From CAZVWV01 sp964631745 (GTDB lineage: Bacteria > Bdellovibrionota_C > UBA2361 > JBGSMV01), in contig CAZVWV010000023.1 of assembly GCA_964631745.1 (NCBI GenBank), positions 1-34,065 on the forward strand: DNA of 34,065 nt, written 5' to 3'. Of the stretch, positions 9,072-17,893 are shown one piece after another. Below the pieces are notes generated by a model. That model made no database searches. It was not told the origin of the DNA and saw only the letters and a list, made by a program, of their open reading frames with translations. How positions within the stretch are numbered: the stretch's first letter is position 1; every line of letters starts with the position of its first letter. A program made the position numbers and the translations under genes.

Positions 9072-11036
9072 TCAACCAGATTGTACCCGACCTGTTCCCC
9101 GCTCTTTCGTTCCTAATTGACTTTGATGGGTCATTCCATGACTTTCCTGATCGCTATCCATAAGCGCACACTCCGTAATCCCCCACTGGCGCACGCTGAT
9201 TCGATTTTGCCTAGCGAATTTAAGTACGTCCTCACGTCGGTCAGGATCCAGATCGCAAGTTATAAAAATCTCTGAAAAAGCATATTCGGCGAAAAGCTTA
9301 GGAAGCTCGTCCCCTCGCCCAATAATTCTAAATCCATGCACGGTGCGGTTTCTAAGATATACGTCATCATCAATTAAACCGACGATCTTATCCTCTCTTT
9401 TCTTCCCGTTTGGAGTGAGATTTAAACTGCGATATTTCAAAAAGAGCACCCCACGCGAACCGGCCCCATACACCACAGACCTGGTGACAGCTCCACTACG
9501 ATCGAGTCGCTCGATATCAAAGATATCCATAAGATCTTCAACTGTGCGCGGCAAGGCGCGCAGGCCGCACACCATACCTGTGGCTAAGCCCAAGTAAAGC
9601 AGCGCACAGATCGTGTCCGCCAGAGTCAGAGTGGCGTGAATCATCGAAATCAGCCCAAATACCAATACAACCGCACTTATTATAGTTAGTCCCAATCTAA
9701 AGAAATCGGCCACACGCGCCCTACTCCAAACGCGCCCGTACGTCCCACTGACCCAGAGACTGATAAAGGGGATCCCAATCCAAACAGAAGCTGACTGAAC
9801 TAAATCCAGCTTCAATGCGCCGAAAGAAGAGTGCGAGTATGCCAGCCAACGAGAAACCGCGAGCGCCAGGGCCATAAGCAAAAGGTCTACGATCGGGTAC
9901 AGCACCAACACAATCACCTGACTTTTGGGTCTGTTGATTCCTCGCAACATTGCGGAACCACTATCCCAAAGTTCAATGCTGGCTAGGTGACGAACCACCA
10001 CGTAAGAACCACCAATCAAAGCAACCACCAAGATTCCAAAGGCATGCGAGCGATAAACAACACTCAAAAGCCCCACTGCAACCAAAGTAAAATTTACCCC
10101 ATATAAAACCAAAGCAGCCTTGCGCTGAGTTAATCCCCCTTTTAACAAGCGATGATGCAAATGATCGGCATCGGCCTTGGCAATTGAACCAATTCCGGAC
10201 AACCCTTCAGATCTAAGCACAGATCTGATTGAGCGCCGCCATACGGCCAGCATGGTGTCAAACACCGGAACGCCGATAGCGAGCAACGGTATTCCGATTG
10301 AGGCGAAAGTTGTTGTCTTGTTGCTCGAGGCTAAGGCGATGATGGCCAGCATAAACCCAAGGAACATGCTGCCCGCGTCACCCAGAAAGATGGAAGCCGG
10401 ATGAAAATTAAAACGTAAAAATCCCAAAGATGCTCCTGCTAGGGAGAGAAATACTAAAGTCTCTAATGGCGCACCTCTCACCACCGAAAGCATAGCTAAG
10501 CCAAAAGCCGCAATGCATGCTAGCCCAGCACAGAGCCCATCCATCCCATCTATAAGATTAAATGCATTTATAAACCCAACAATCCAGCCCACTGTGAGCA
10601 ATAAATCCAAAATCGGCGCGAGATCTTGTCCGAGTAAGGAGCCGAAGCGTACGCCTAAGGCGTACATAAGCCCAGCCACCACAAGCTGTCCTGTAAGTTT
10701 GGTCGACCAGCGAATCTCCCAAACATCATCAATTAGCCCCAATATTAAAATCAGGGCTGAGCCCACTAGAGCCCGGCTCCACCAGGCACTATTTAAGTCG
10801 CCGCGAAGTTCCAGGGCATAGGGCGCCAGGTATAAAAAGGCGCAGGCGATATGAAACCCCAAAAACACTCCCACCCCGCCACCGCGCGGCACCGGATGGC
10901 TATGAATACGACGTAAGTTAGGGAGATCCATGATGCCGAGAGCGCGAAAGAGCGTGCGGAGCATGGGCGTAAGCACAACAACCACCGCCAGCGAGATGCT
11001 TGGGACTAAGAAGTATTTTAGGAGCTCAGACGACAT
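9072..11036 (-). CDS. WecA/TagO-type polyprenyl-phosphate sugar-phosphate transferase fused to a CapD-N-terminus-like module
   Basis: The protein has 654 aa, about 300 more than a normal WecA. Residues 1-350 form a multi-pass GT4-superfamily (MraY/WecA) transferase. It has the Mg-binding GLIDD (D103, D104), NAFNLIDGMDGL (157-168), FLGDAGS (D220) and the His-rich HLHHRL (292-297). This part should transfer a HexNAc-1-phosphate to undecaprenyl phosphate and start repeat-unit synthesis. From about 370 there are four more hydrophobic segments, and then a soluble Rossmann-like domain with GAGSRG at 524-529. This resembles the N-terminal membrane-plus-Rossmann part of CapD/PglF/WbpM dehydratases, without their catalytic SDR domain. 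The C-terminal ~25 residues are polar and low in structure. Fusion of the two parts is seen directly; the role of the extra module (nucleotide sensing, anchoring) is unknown. Confidence 0.88.
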   Translation of the reverse strand: MSSELLKYFLVPSISLAVVVVLTPMLRTLFRALGIMDLPNLRRIHSHPVPRGGGVGVFLGFHIACAFLYLAPYALELRGDLNSAWWSRALVGSALILILGLIDDVWEIRWSTKLTGQLVVAGLMYALGVRFGSLLGQDLAPILDLLLTVGWIVGFINAFNLIDGMDGLCAGLACIAAFGLAMLSVVRGAPLETLVFLSLAGASLGFLRFNFHPASIFLGDAGSMFLGFMLAIIALASSNKTTTFASIGIPLLAIGVPVFDTMLAVWRRSIRSVLRSEGLSGIGSIAKADADHLHHRLLKGGLTQRKAALVLYGVNFTLVAVGLLSVVYRSHAFGILVVALIGGSYVVVRHLASIELWDSGSAMLRGINRPKSQVIVLVLYPIVDLLLMALALAVSRWLAYSHSSFGALKLDLVQSASVWIGIPFISLWVSGTYGRVWSRARVADFFRLGLTIISAVVLVFGLISMIHATLTLADTICALLYLGLATGMVCGLRALPRTVEDLMDIFDIERLDRSGAVTRSVVYGAGSRGVLFLKYRSLNLTPNGKKREDKIVGLIDDDVYLRNRTVHGFRIIGRGDELPKLFAEYAFSEIFITCDLDPDRREDVLKFARQNRISVRQWGITECALMDSDQESHGMTHQSQLGTKERGTGRVQSG

Positions 11037-11156
11037 CTATAATTAAGGCTAAGTGTATTACTCGGGAACGGGGATATCAAGCTGCAATTCAGTATTAACG
11101 CAAGTTGATCAACGGAGACCTTTTGTGTCTAATGAAGAAAACTAAGGAGCAGAAAT

Positions 11157-12185
11157 ATGCATCTTCAATTTGCCTCTATTTTCGTAGACCCAGTCAACGG
11201 TGAGCCCTTACAACTTGAGATTTCGGAGCGGCAAGGGGATATAGTCCTTGGCGGCGCTTTTCGGTCATCCCGCGCAACCTTTCCGATCATTAACGGGATA
11301 CCTCGTTTCGTGCCACTTTCTCCGGACGAAAACTACGCTCGAAATTTCGGCTACCAATGGAATAAATGGGCCACGTTACAGTTTGATAGCGCTAATTCGA
11401 ATGGGCCGATGCGGGGGTATTCAGAGATGATGTGGGAAAAAATTACTGCCCAGACTGACGAACTTAAAACCCCAGATCAAAAAAGCCAAGTTGTGCTCGA
11501 TATAGGCTGTGGCTCCGGACGATTTATAGAGATTGCCCGAAACAAAGGGGCAAAAGTTGTCGGGATTGATTTTAGTTTGGCGGTAGAAGCCGCCCGAGAG
11601 AACTTCGCTCAAGATCCTGATGTCTGTATCTGTCAAGCCGACGCTTTGGCGCTTCCGTTCCTTTCAGGGAGCTTCGACGGCGCTTACTCAATCGGCGTCT
11701 TGCATCACACCCCCAATCCCGAGCTTGGCGTTCAAGAAGCCAACCGTGTGGTTCGCCCCGGCGGCTGGTTTGGGCTTTGCGTATATGGCAAAGGCGGCTA
11801 TTACGATTTCCCCTCTGTTCAAATTTGGAGGAAATTATTTAGTTTACTATGGCCGATCTTTGGCCACTATCCTGCTTTGATTTACAGCTATTTTACCGTC
11901 TACGCCTTTAGACCACTGACGAAAGCACGCCCGCTCTCCAAGCTCGTACGCGGAATTTTTCCCTTTGTGAATCTGGCCGACATACGCTGGTCACTTCTAG
12001 ACACTTTCGACAGCGTCACACCGACATATCAATCAGCACACGAATCATTCGAAGTTTATCAATGGTTTCAGAAATGCGGATTTGAAGAGATCGCCCCAAG
12101 CAATTGGGGCTTCACCGCTTATCACGCTCAGAAACCGTGGGCGAGTTCTGAGTCGTTGGCACGCAAGACTAGTGCGTTAGGGTGA
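11157..12185 (+). CDS. SAM-dependent methyltransferase with N-terminal Trm112-like domain
   Basis: The protein has 342 aa. Residues ~1-55 look like a Trm112/UPF0434 domain (VDPVNGEPL then FPIINGIPRFVP) that has lost the usual cysteines. A class I SAM domain follows, with VVLDIGCGSGRFIEI near 112, VVGIDFS near 135, and GAYSIGVLHHTPN followed by RPGG. The C-terminus contains a hydrophobic hairpin near 220-250 (KLFSLLWPIFGHYPALIYSYFTVYAF) that may bind the membrane. This layout is common among methyltransferases in O-antigen loci. AAGGAG at 11144-11149 is well placed before the ATG. The gene is divergent from the WecA-like gene. Its TGA stop lies inside the first hairpin of the structured element that follows. 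Confidence 0.88.
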   Translation: MHLQFASIFVDPVNGEPLQLEISERQGDIVLGGAFRSSRATFPIINGIPRFVPLSPDENYARNFGYQWNKWATLQFDSANSNGPMRGYSEMMWEKITAQTDELKTPDQKSQVVLDIGCGSGRFIEIARNKGAKVVGIDFSLAVEAARENFAQDPDVCICQADALALPFLSGSFDGAYSIGVLHHTPNPELGVQEANRVVRPGGWFGLCVYGKGGYYDFPSVQIWRKLFSLLWPIFGHYPALIYSYFTVYAFRPLTKARPLSKLVRGIFPFVNLADIRWSLLDTFDSVTPTYQSAHESFEVYQWFQKCGFEEIAPSNWGFTAYHAQKPWASSESLARKTSALG

Positions 12186-12448
12186 GTACCAGTACTTACT
12201 CATTAACCCCGGGTAACGCCGGGTGGGAATTGGCCCCCTCCGTGTACCTCCGTGATCTCAGTGGTGAAGTATCCGTTCACGGGGCACAAAGATCGCGAGG
12301 AACTGAAAGGTCTATACAGCCCCTATTAAGGGGCCGATTTGTACTCAAATCGGGGGTGGAAAAAACTAACCGTCAAAGGTGGCTGACGCGAACCGGTGAG
12401 CGTCAGATTCCTCTTTATGCAGAAAAACAGTAAACCCGATCAGGGTTT
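12182..12448 (+). ncRNA. Candidate structured noncoding RNA or mobile-element RNA, six hairpins
   Basis: Six hairpins lie in about 265 bases. They are: 12182-12188/12193-12199 (7 bp with one G.U, loop CCAG); 12208-12212/12219-12223 (5 bp CCCGG/CCGGG); 12319-12324/12329-12334 (6 bp, loop ATTA); 12334-12341/12346-12353 (8 bp perfect, loop TACT); 12383-12389/12400-12406 (7 bp perfect); and 12432-12437/12443-12448 (6 bp, followed by a short T run). The G.U pair in the first stem would be an A.C mismatch on the other strand, so the plus strand is the likely RNA. The element begins at the stop codon of the upstream methyltransferase gene. No protein family is visible. One hypothesis is a solitary HEARO/omega-type RNA of the kind linked to IscB, which is known without a nearby ORF; I could not confirm the family consensus. 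The stretch 12450-12574 after it holds nothing I recognise apart from a CACC-rich patch at 12495-12522. Confidence 0.5.
12238..12267 (+). repeat. Three 10-base CTCCGTG-type units in tandem
   Basis: CTCCGTGTAC (12238-12247), CTCCGTGATC (12248-12257) and TCAGTGGTGA (12258-12267) follow each other with an exact 10-base period. From memory, CTCCGTG/CTCTGTGGTGAA-like phrases are scattered intergenic repeats in many environmental bacteria, with no agreed function. The units sit between the second and third hairpins of the structured element. Confidence 0.45.
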
Positions 12449-12574
12449 TCCATCCGAACCGGCAGAATTACCGCGTTATAACTAACTGATCTCACCCCAC
12501 CTTATCACCGCCACCTTTCACCGGACACGCATGGCCGCAGGCACATATTCCTAGGTTAAAGAATGTTCAATGGA

Positions 12575-13423
12575 CTAGCGGCCGGGCTTTGGACCAAAAG
12601 GTACCAAAGTGTCCCGTTTCTTCTCCCCGCTAAGCACAATGTTCCAAGCCTGCCACTTCACAATAGGCAAGCTAAGTAAAAAGTTATCGATGCGTTGAAG
12701 AACCCGGAACCATCCCAGAGATTCCTTGGGCTCTTCAAAAATTCTTTTCCAGAAGCGCACTTTATTAGGATCAAGCCCATCCATAATATAGTACTTAAAA
12801 AAGATACTTAAGGTTGTGAGCCAAAACATTCTATATTCGATGTTGCCGAATATCCCGTGAACAAGCCTCAAATCTGCCTTAGTAAAGGGCTCCTCGTCTT
12901 CGGTCCGCACTTCGGTAGCAATGCGTCGATAAATATTAATGGCCGGATTGTAGGCGAGTGGATCCCACGAATAAAATCGTCCACCTACCTTGAGCGCATG
13001 GTAAACATCCATCCAGAGTTGCCTTCTGTCCGGAACATGATGGGCAACATTTGCGAGGTATACAAAATCAAAACTGCCGTGTTCAACTGCCAAAAGATCA
13101 GTAGATGCCGCAACGCCTCTTACTGAAACATTGCACGACTCAGCCAACTTCATAGTTAATTCGACCATAGCGGGCGAAACATCTACCGCCGTAACATCGG
13201 CGCCCTGCATAGCAAAATATACCGAGGACTCGCCCAGCCCGCAGCCAAGATCAAGCACACGCTTTCCCTTCAAATCCCCCATGCACTTAAGAATAAAACG
13301 ATTTTCAGGAGCAGTATCAGATTCAAAAGCCTCGCGAACCCGAATAGCATTCAACGAAGTGCTCTTTGCCCACTTATCATGAAAAACTTGCTCTCTTAAG
13401 GCGACTGCTTCTTCACTAGACAT
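12575..13423 (-). CDS. Class I SAM-dependent methyltransferase
   Basis: The protein has 282 aa. Motif I VLDLGCGLGESSVYF is near residue 55, DVTAVDVSP near 77, FDFVYLANVAHHVPD near 118 and a KVGGRFYSWDP loop near 146. The N-terminal 45 residues are polar and helical. The C-terminal region contains aromatic and hydrophobic stretches (FWLTTLSIFFKYY) often seen in glycan methyltransferases that work at the membrane. AAAGG lies seven bases before the ATG. The gene is a single unit, divergent from the polymerase gene and separated from the next gene on its 3' side by the structured noncoding element. Its substrate cannot be predicted from sequence. Confidence 0.87.
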   Translation of the reverse strand: MSSEEAVALREQVFHDKWAKSTSLNAIRVREAFESDTAPENRFILKCMGDLKGKRVLDLGCGLGESSVYFAMQGADVTAVDVSPAMVELTMKLAESCNVSVRGVAASTDLLAVEHGSFDFVYLANVAHHVPDRRQLWMDVYHALKVGGRFYSWDPLAYNPAINIYRRIATEVRTEDEEPFTKADLRLVHGIFGNIEYRMFWLTTLSIFFKYYIMDGLDPNKVRFWKRIFEEPKESLGWFRVLQRIDNFLLSLPIVKWQAWNIVLSGEKKRDTLVPFGPKPGR

Positions 13424-13612
13424 ATTGACCTTTCGGTGGTTCTACGCACTAAGCTCTGAGTATGCCGCACACTTCCAAAGGGTGTAAATACGCATTGCGC
13501 GCATAAGTTGTCCGATGTCTGACTTATCAACACGTTTAGCTAAAACGTTGTTTATTTAACTTGATTTCTGCGCTGACTTTCACAAACGAAGCGAAAAGTT
13601 TACTCTCGCCCA

Positions 13613-15045
13613 ATGATATCGACCCAGAGTCGCCAGGCCGGCGCAATTTATCGGAAGCGCTATCCGTTGCACGTCGTTTTTCCAAACTTCCTAGTGCTCG
13701 GTGTGCTCTACATAGCTTCCCAAGTTTGCACAATGGAGGAGACCCTTTGGGTTTTTGGCGCCGCACAGCTATTTCTTTACGGAACACATCTCCTGCACAT
13801 GCGTTCGGCAGCGGACTACGACATCCTAGATGCTCTGAATGTTGTAAACGTCGGGCTCTTCTTGCATTTGGGTCTTGGTCCGTTCTTGCTTTACTATGAC
13901 CTGCTCGATACCCGTTTCGATGATATGTGGAGCATCGCTAACTTTCCACGCGCTTTGGTGATGATTCACGCATGCATCGTCATGGCGCAGGCCGGATATT
14001 ACTCAGACCTTTTTGGACATAAGTCACCACCGTTGTTTGCAAACTTAAAGATTTCAGAGCCTCGCCTGGCGGGCTTAACCGTCCTAATATGCAGCCTTCC
14101 TTTTGTCTTGCAGTTTGTTCCGGACAATTTCGTAAAGAGCGGAATTATCATCATGTTGATGTCGCAGTTAACATATTTGCCCGTACTTCTAATAGTTCTT
14201 TGCCCACGGCAATCTACTTACTTTTTGAGAATAACCGTTATTGCAGGGGTGGTTTTCGCTTTAGGATATTCTCTCTTTTGGGGAATTACCTCAAAATCCG
14301 GCGTGGCCGCGCCATTTTGCGCGCTGCTCTTGCTCTCCCACTATTTTTATAAACGTTGGCGCCCGCAGTATTCAGTCCTTGCCCTTGCAGGAGTGGTGCT
14401 CTTGGTAACCTACTTGAACTACACGCGCGGCTCCGGTTACGNNNNNNNNNNGCCGCTAATCTTTCCTGGGACATGCTAAACCCTTTTTCATTCAAGAACA
14501 TCGAGACCTATCGCGACGCGGGGATCTCGGCATTACTTACCCCGGTCGAAGGATTCTTGGCCGTACTGACCTCGGTGCCCGATCAGATCCCGTATCAATA
14601 CGGGCAGCGATTACTGGAAGAGTTGATCTATCCCATATTTCCGCGAATCTTCTTTGATTTTAAGCCCGAAGTATACGGGTCTAACATTTTTTGGGAATAT
14701 CACCGAGGCTTTATAACGGCGGAGACGCAGAACTGGGAAGCCATCTCTTTGCCTGGGTATTTCTATTTAGACTTTGGATTTCTTGGTGTTCTAGGCGGCG
14801 GCTTTTTGTTTGGAGTAATAACCAGATATATTTACCGACGACTGATTCTACAAGGCATCTCTAGAGGGTCTGTTTGTCTTTATGGTCTTGTCTGCGTGGT
14901 GAACTTCTTGGCTGCGCGAGCCTTTATTTGGACCACTCAAACAATTTTAATCCACTTTGTCGCGCCCTTCTTCGTTATTTTGCTTTTGCGTAGCAAAAAA
15001 AGAGAAGTAGGCAATTTTCAAAGGACTCAACAACGGCAATTTTAG
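13613..15045 (+). CDS. Wzy-like O-antigen/repeat-unit polymerase, split by an assembly gap
   Basis: This is one gene shown in two reading frames because ten Ns interrupt it (14442-14451). The part before the gap encodes 276 aa with many hydrophobic segments. The part after it encodes 197 aa, including a large polar loop (PFSFKNIETYRD, then IPYQYGQ and IFPRIFFDFKP) and two or three final hydrophobic segments. A polytopic protein with a large periplasmic loop near the C-terminus is typical of Wzy polymerases, which join undecaprenyl-linked repeat units in the periplasm. For the gene to be intact, the true gap length must be 2 modulo 3, so the ten Ns cannot be its real length. The stop is 12 bases before the GT39-like gene, whose ribosome-binding site begins at the stop codon. 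Confidence 0.8.
14442..14451. other. Assembly gap (10 N)
   Basis: Ten unspecified bases interrupt the polymerase gene. The reading frame changes across them, so they mark a join of unknown length and are not evidence of a frameshift mutation. Confidence 0.98.
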
Positions 15046-15057
15046 AAGGGACAAGAC

Positions 15058-16596
15058 ATGCCTCTGCTTAACGATCAACGATCTCCGAATGAGGGCCGTG
15101 CCCTCATTTTCCTTATGGCGCTAGCATTTTTGGTGAGGCTCTATGGCATAGAACTCCCGCTCACAGATGGCGGCCACGAACGCCAAACATTTGTGGCCAT
15201 GATTGCGAGAAATCTCCTGCGTGACGGCATGAATATACTGTATCCAAGGGTAGATATCTTCGGTCCAGATCATCCCGGTTACGTTTTTTACGAATTACCT
15301 TTACAACCCTGGCTGATGGCATGGCTTTATAAGTTTTTTGGCATACACGATGTGATCGGCCGCCTGACCGCAGTGTTCTTCTCGGTTGCAAGTATTCCGT
15401 TGATGTTGCGCCTTTCTAAACTATTCTTGCATCCTCGCTTTGCGCTATTTGCCACGGCCGTTTACGCCTTGTCGCCTCTCAGCATATACATGGGACGCTC
15501 GGTATTTCCGGAAGCACTTTTCATGTTTTTTGCATTAGCTGCGTTTGTACTATTGATGAAGTGGTATGAGCACGGCTCTCTTTGGGATAGCGCCGCGGCC
15601 TTCTTTTGCGCGGCGCTCTGTTTCTTATTGAAACCGCCACCCGGGCTGGTTTTACTACTTCCCTTCGTTACTATTTGGTGGATGAGGTACGGGAATTCGT
15701 TGCTTAAGAAATGGGCATTTTACCTTTATTTCTCCCTCATGTTGTGCCCCATGGCTCTTTGGGCCCTGTGGGGACATAAGTGGGGCGTTAAAGGATCGCT
15801 ATGGAACCCTTACCAGATGCAAGCGTTAAAAATCTGGGGAGTGCCCGATTACTGGTTCAGAGCTGAATTTTACACACATACCTTCATCTCTCTGGTGGTG
15901 GTTGCTCTTACACCAGCCGTGGCAGTCCTCGCCTTATACGGCCTCAAACACCTCCGCACACATCGCTATCAAATTCTGCTTTTAAGCTGGACTGTTGCTA
16001 ACGCCGCTTATGTAATATTAACCCCGCTAGCACAGTGTAACCATTGGCACTATCAACTTCCGCTAATCCCGCTCGGGGCGATCATAGCGGGCTTTGGCTT
16101 GCAGCAGCTCTGTGCGAAAGATTTCGCCGAGGTGCGCCTTGTGGGGTTCCTTCGGGCACGACCGTTTCTCTATGCTACGACTATTCTTATCGTAGTATCC
16201 GCGCATCTGCTGATTTACGAGGAGATGTTTAGGGTTGCATACAACCCGATTAGAAGGGTTCCTTATGCCTTTGAGGTAGCCGACATAGTTCAAAATGAAT
16301 TCGGCAGAGATGGCTTTCTCTTGCTGATTGAGCCAAATATGGTGCCGCTAACTCAAACTTATCTGATGGATCGCCAAACTTTACAGATCCCCTCAGATCT
16401 AAAGAGCCCTGTTTTAACCATCGATGAGGTTGAAAAATGGCGACTAAAAGGCGCGGTCGGCATCGTGGCGGTGAATACTCCATATGGCAACGGCGTAAAT
16501 TACATCCGTCAGAATGAAGCCCTTACTGAATACCTTGGTTCCTATTTTCGTCCTGTTAAAGAATCCGATAATTACCTAATTTGGAAGCTAAAATGA
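15058..16596 (+). CDS. GT39-like (PMT/ArnT-type) membrane glycosyltransferase
   Basis: The protein has 512 aa and about 10-12 hydrophobic segments. Its first extracytoplasmic loop contains LPLTDGGHERQTF, the acidic loop expected in GT-C enzymes. The C-terminal ~110 residues (from EEMFRVAYNP) form a soluble domain. GT-C enzymes use a polyprenyl-phosphate sugar as donor and act on the periplasmic side, so it probably decorates the lipid-linked repeat unit or polymer after flipping. GAAGGG at 15045-15050 precedes the ATG by seven bases and overlaps the stop region of the polymerase gene, so polymerase and transferase are likely translated from one message. Confidence 0.85.
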   Translation: MPLLNDQRSPNEGRALIFLMALAFLVRLYGIELPLTDGGHERQTFVAMIARNLLRDGMNILYPRVDIFGPDHPGYVFYELPLQPWLMAWLYKFFGIHDVIGRLTAVFFSVASIPLMLRLSKLFLHPRFALFATAVYALSPLSIYMGRSVFPEALFMFFALAAFVLLMKWYEHGSLWDSAAAFFCAALCFLLKPPPGLVLLLPFVTIWWMRYGNSLLKKWAFYLYFSLMLCPMALWALWGHKWGVKGSLWNPYQMQALKIWGVPDYWFRAEFYTHTFISLVVVALTPAVAVLALYGLKHLRTHRYQILLLSWTVANAAYVILTPLAQCNHWHYQLPLIPLGAIIAGFGLQQLCAKDFAEVRLVGFLRARPFLYATTILIVVSAHLLIYEEMFRVAYNPIRRVPYAFEVADIVQNEFGRDGFLLLIEPNMVPLTQTYLMDRQTLQIPSDLKSPVLTIDEVEKWRLKGAVGIVAVNTPYGNGVNYIRQNEALTEYLGSYFRPVKESDNYLIWKLK

Positions 16597-16638
16597 GCCA
16601 ACGTTCCCATTGCTAACGCTAATGGAGGATTTGTAAAG

Positions 16639-16668
16639 TTGACAGCTAGGTCTTGTCTGCCACATTAT
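16639..16668 (+). promoter_or_regulatory. Sigma70-like promoter before the radical SAM gene
   Basis: A perfect TTGACA (16639-16644) is followed after 18 bases by CATTAT (16663-16668). Transcription would start near 16675, after the TTG at 16653 that opens the longest frame and before the ATG at 16704. The promoter therefore supports the shorter start and shows that the radical SAM gene can be expressed independently of the polymerase operon. Confidence 0.5.
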
Positions 16669-16703
16669 ACGGGCTGAGCTATTTACGGACCGATAGACAT
16701 CTG

Positions 16704-17888
16704 ATGTTCCCTATTAAATCAAAGTTCAGCTTGGCGCGATCAGTCCTTCTTAAAGATCGGCCCGTATACGTACAGTTTTACGTAACGGCGCGCTGCAATC
16801 TCACCTGCCAACAATGCAATATTATTTACGCCAACTCAGATCTGAAAGAGTGCGGCCTCGATAAGATCGAGCACATCGCTGATAACTTCGCAAAGATTGG
16901 TGTTGCGATTGTATTACTTACCGGCGGCGAACCATTTTGCCGGCAAGATCTCCCTGAAATCATTAGGGCCTTCACAGTCCGCGGCATTCACGTGCGCATG
17001 CAAACCAACGGCTTTGCAACTGAGGAACAGATTCATAAGGCGGTCGAATACGGCGGGCGCGATATTTCCATCTCACTTGATTCACTGACTCCGGCAAGGC
17101 AAGACAGTATCAACGGGGATTTCAGAGACTCCTGGTTTCAAGCCCTGCGCGCCATGGCGCTCTTCACAAAATATATGCCGAGCGTGGGAAGCTTCGCATC
17201 ACTTGGTTGTGTCTTACAACGCACTAACCTGAGCGATATCGAGAGCGTCATTCGGTTTGGAACTGCGATTGGTTGGTTCACCTCTTTAGTTCCGGTACAT
17301 GTCACCACCCATTCTAAGCCTTTAAACTTTCGTACTTACGATCAATCCCTCAGATTCCGTGAAGACGAGTGGAGCGGTGTGGATTCTGTGATCGAAAAAG
17401 TGCGCCGTATGCGAAAGGACGGATTCTTGCTTTATGACAGCGATCAGTATTTAGACGATATAAAGAGATTCGTAAGAGACGACGGCTCAACCACATGGCG
17501 CAGCAAGAACAACGGTGTCTGTGATAGTCCAAATCTGTATTTTGCAGTTTTGCCAAATGGGCATTTCGCGCCCTGTTGCGATCACAGACTGCCCAAAGGT
17601 GTAGCTGCTTACGCCGCTGACTTTCCTAAAACTTATTACAACAAACAGTTCCGGCAGGAGGTCCTCAAAGTGACCGGGAATTGCGCTGGCTGCATGTACG
17701 GCAGCTATCCCGAGATGACAATATCCATGCGCTTCCTTGCGGCAACCTTAGACCGGATTAAGTTGTTTGTAACTTCACCGCCAGTTAGAAATTGGCCGCT
17801 AACATACGAACAAATTTTGGCCGCTGCTCGCTTAGAAGCGGAAACGCAGGCGGTAACGGAGCCAATAGCAATCTCAGCAGGTGGCTAA
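16704..17888 (+). CDS. Radical SAM enzyme with SPASM-like C-terminal cluster domain
   Basis: From the ATG at 16704 the protein has 394 aa. The open frame could extend to a TTG at 16653, but a promoter lies over that segment. The SAM-binding cluster motif CNLTCQQC (C31, C35, C38) is canonical, and LLTGGEPF follows near 71. C-terminal cysteines C273, C291, C292, C327 and C330 resemble a SPASM/Twitch auxiliary [4Fe-4S] site (VCDSPN, APCCDHR, NCAGC). Such enzymes carry out radical chemistry on peptides or small molecules. In polysaccharide loci they are thought to modify sugars, for example by dehydration, epimerisation or dehydrogenation. A small ORF starts five bases after the stop. No RiPP precursor or export gene is nearby, which argues for a sugar-related role. 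Substrate unknown. Confidence 0.88.
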   Translation: MFPIKSKFSLARSVLLKDRPVYVQFYVTARCNLTCQQCNIIYANSDLKECGLDKIEHIADNFAKIGVAIVLLTGGEPFCRQDLPEIIRAFTVRGIHVRMQTNGFATEEQIHKAVEYGGRDISISLDSLTPARQDSINGDFRDSWFQALRAMALFTKYMPSVGSFASLGCVLQRTNLSDIESVIRFGTAIGWFTSLVPVHVTTHSKPLNFRTYDQSLRFREDEWSGVDSVIEKVRRMRKDGFLLYDSDQYLDDIKRFVRDDGSTTWRSKNNGVCDSPNLYFAVLPNGHFAPCCDHRLPKGVAAYAADFPKTYYNKQFRQEVLKVTGNCAGCMYGSYPEMTISMRFLAATLDRIKLFVTSPPVRNWPLTYEQILAAARLEAETQAVTEPIAISAGG

Positions 17889-17893
17889 AAGGT

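Noticed and set aside
12182..12433. An 83-codon frame starting with GTG over the structured element
   Set aside because: It spans five of the hairpins and ends at the edge of the sixth, has no ribosome-binding site of its own, and its translation shows no family. The fold explains the sequence better than coding does.
14286..14501. True frameshift mutation in the polymerase gene
   Set aside because: The frame change coincides exactly with the ten Ns, so it is an artefact of an unsized gap.
17792..17893. N-terminal extension of the small ORF overlapping the radical SAM gene
   Set aside because: No ribosome-binding site, and the added residues simply mirror another frame of the radical SAM 3' end.
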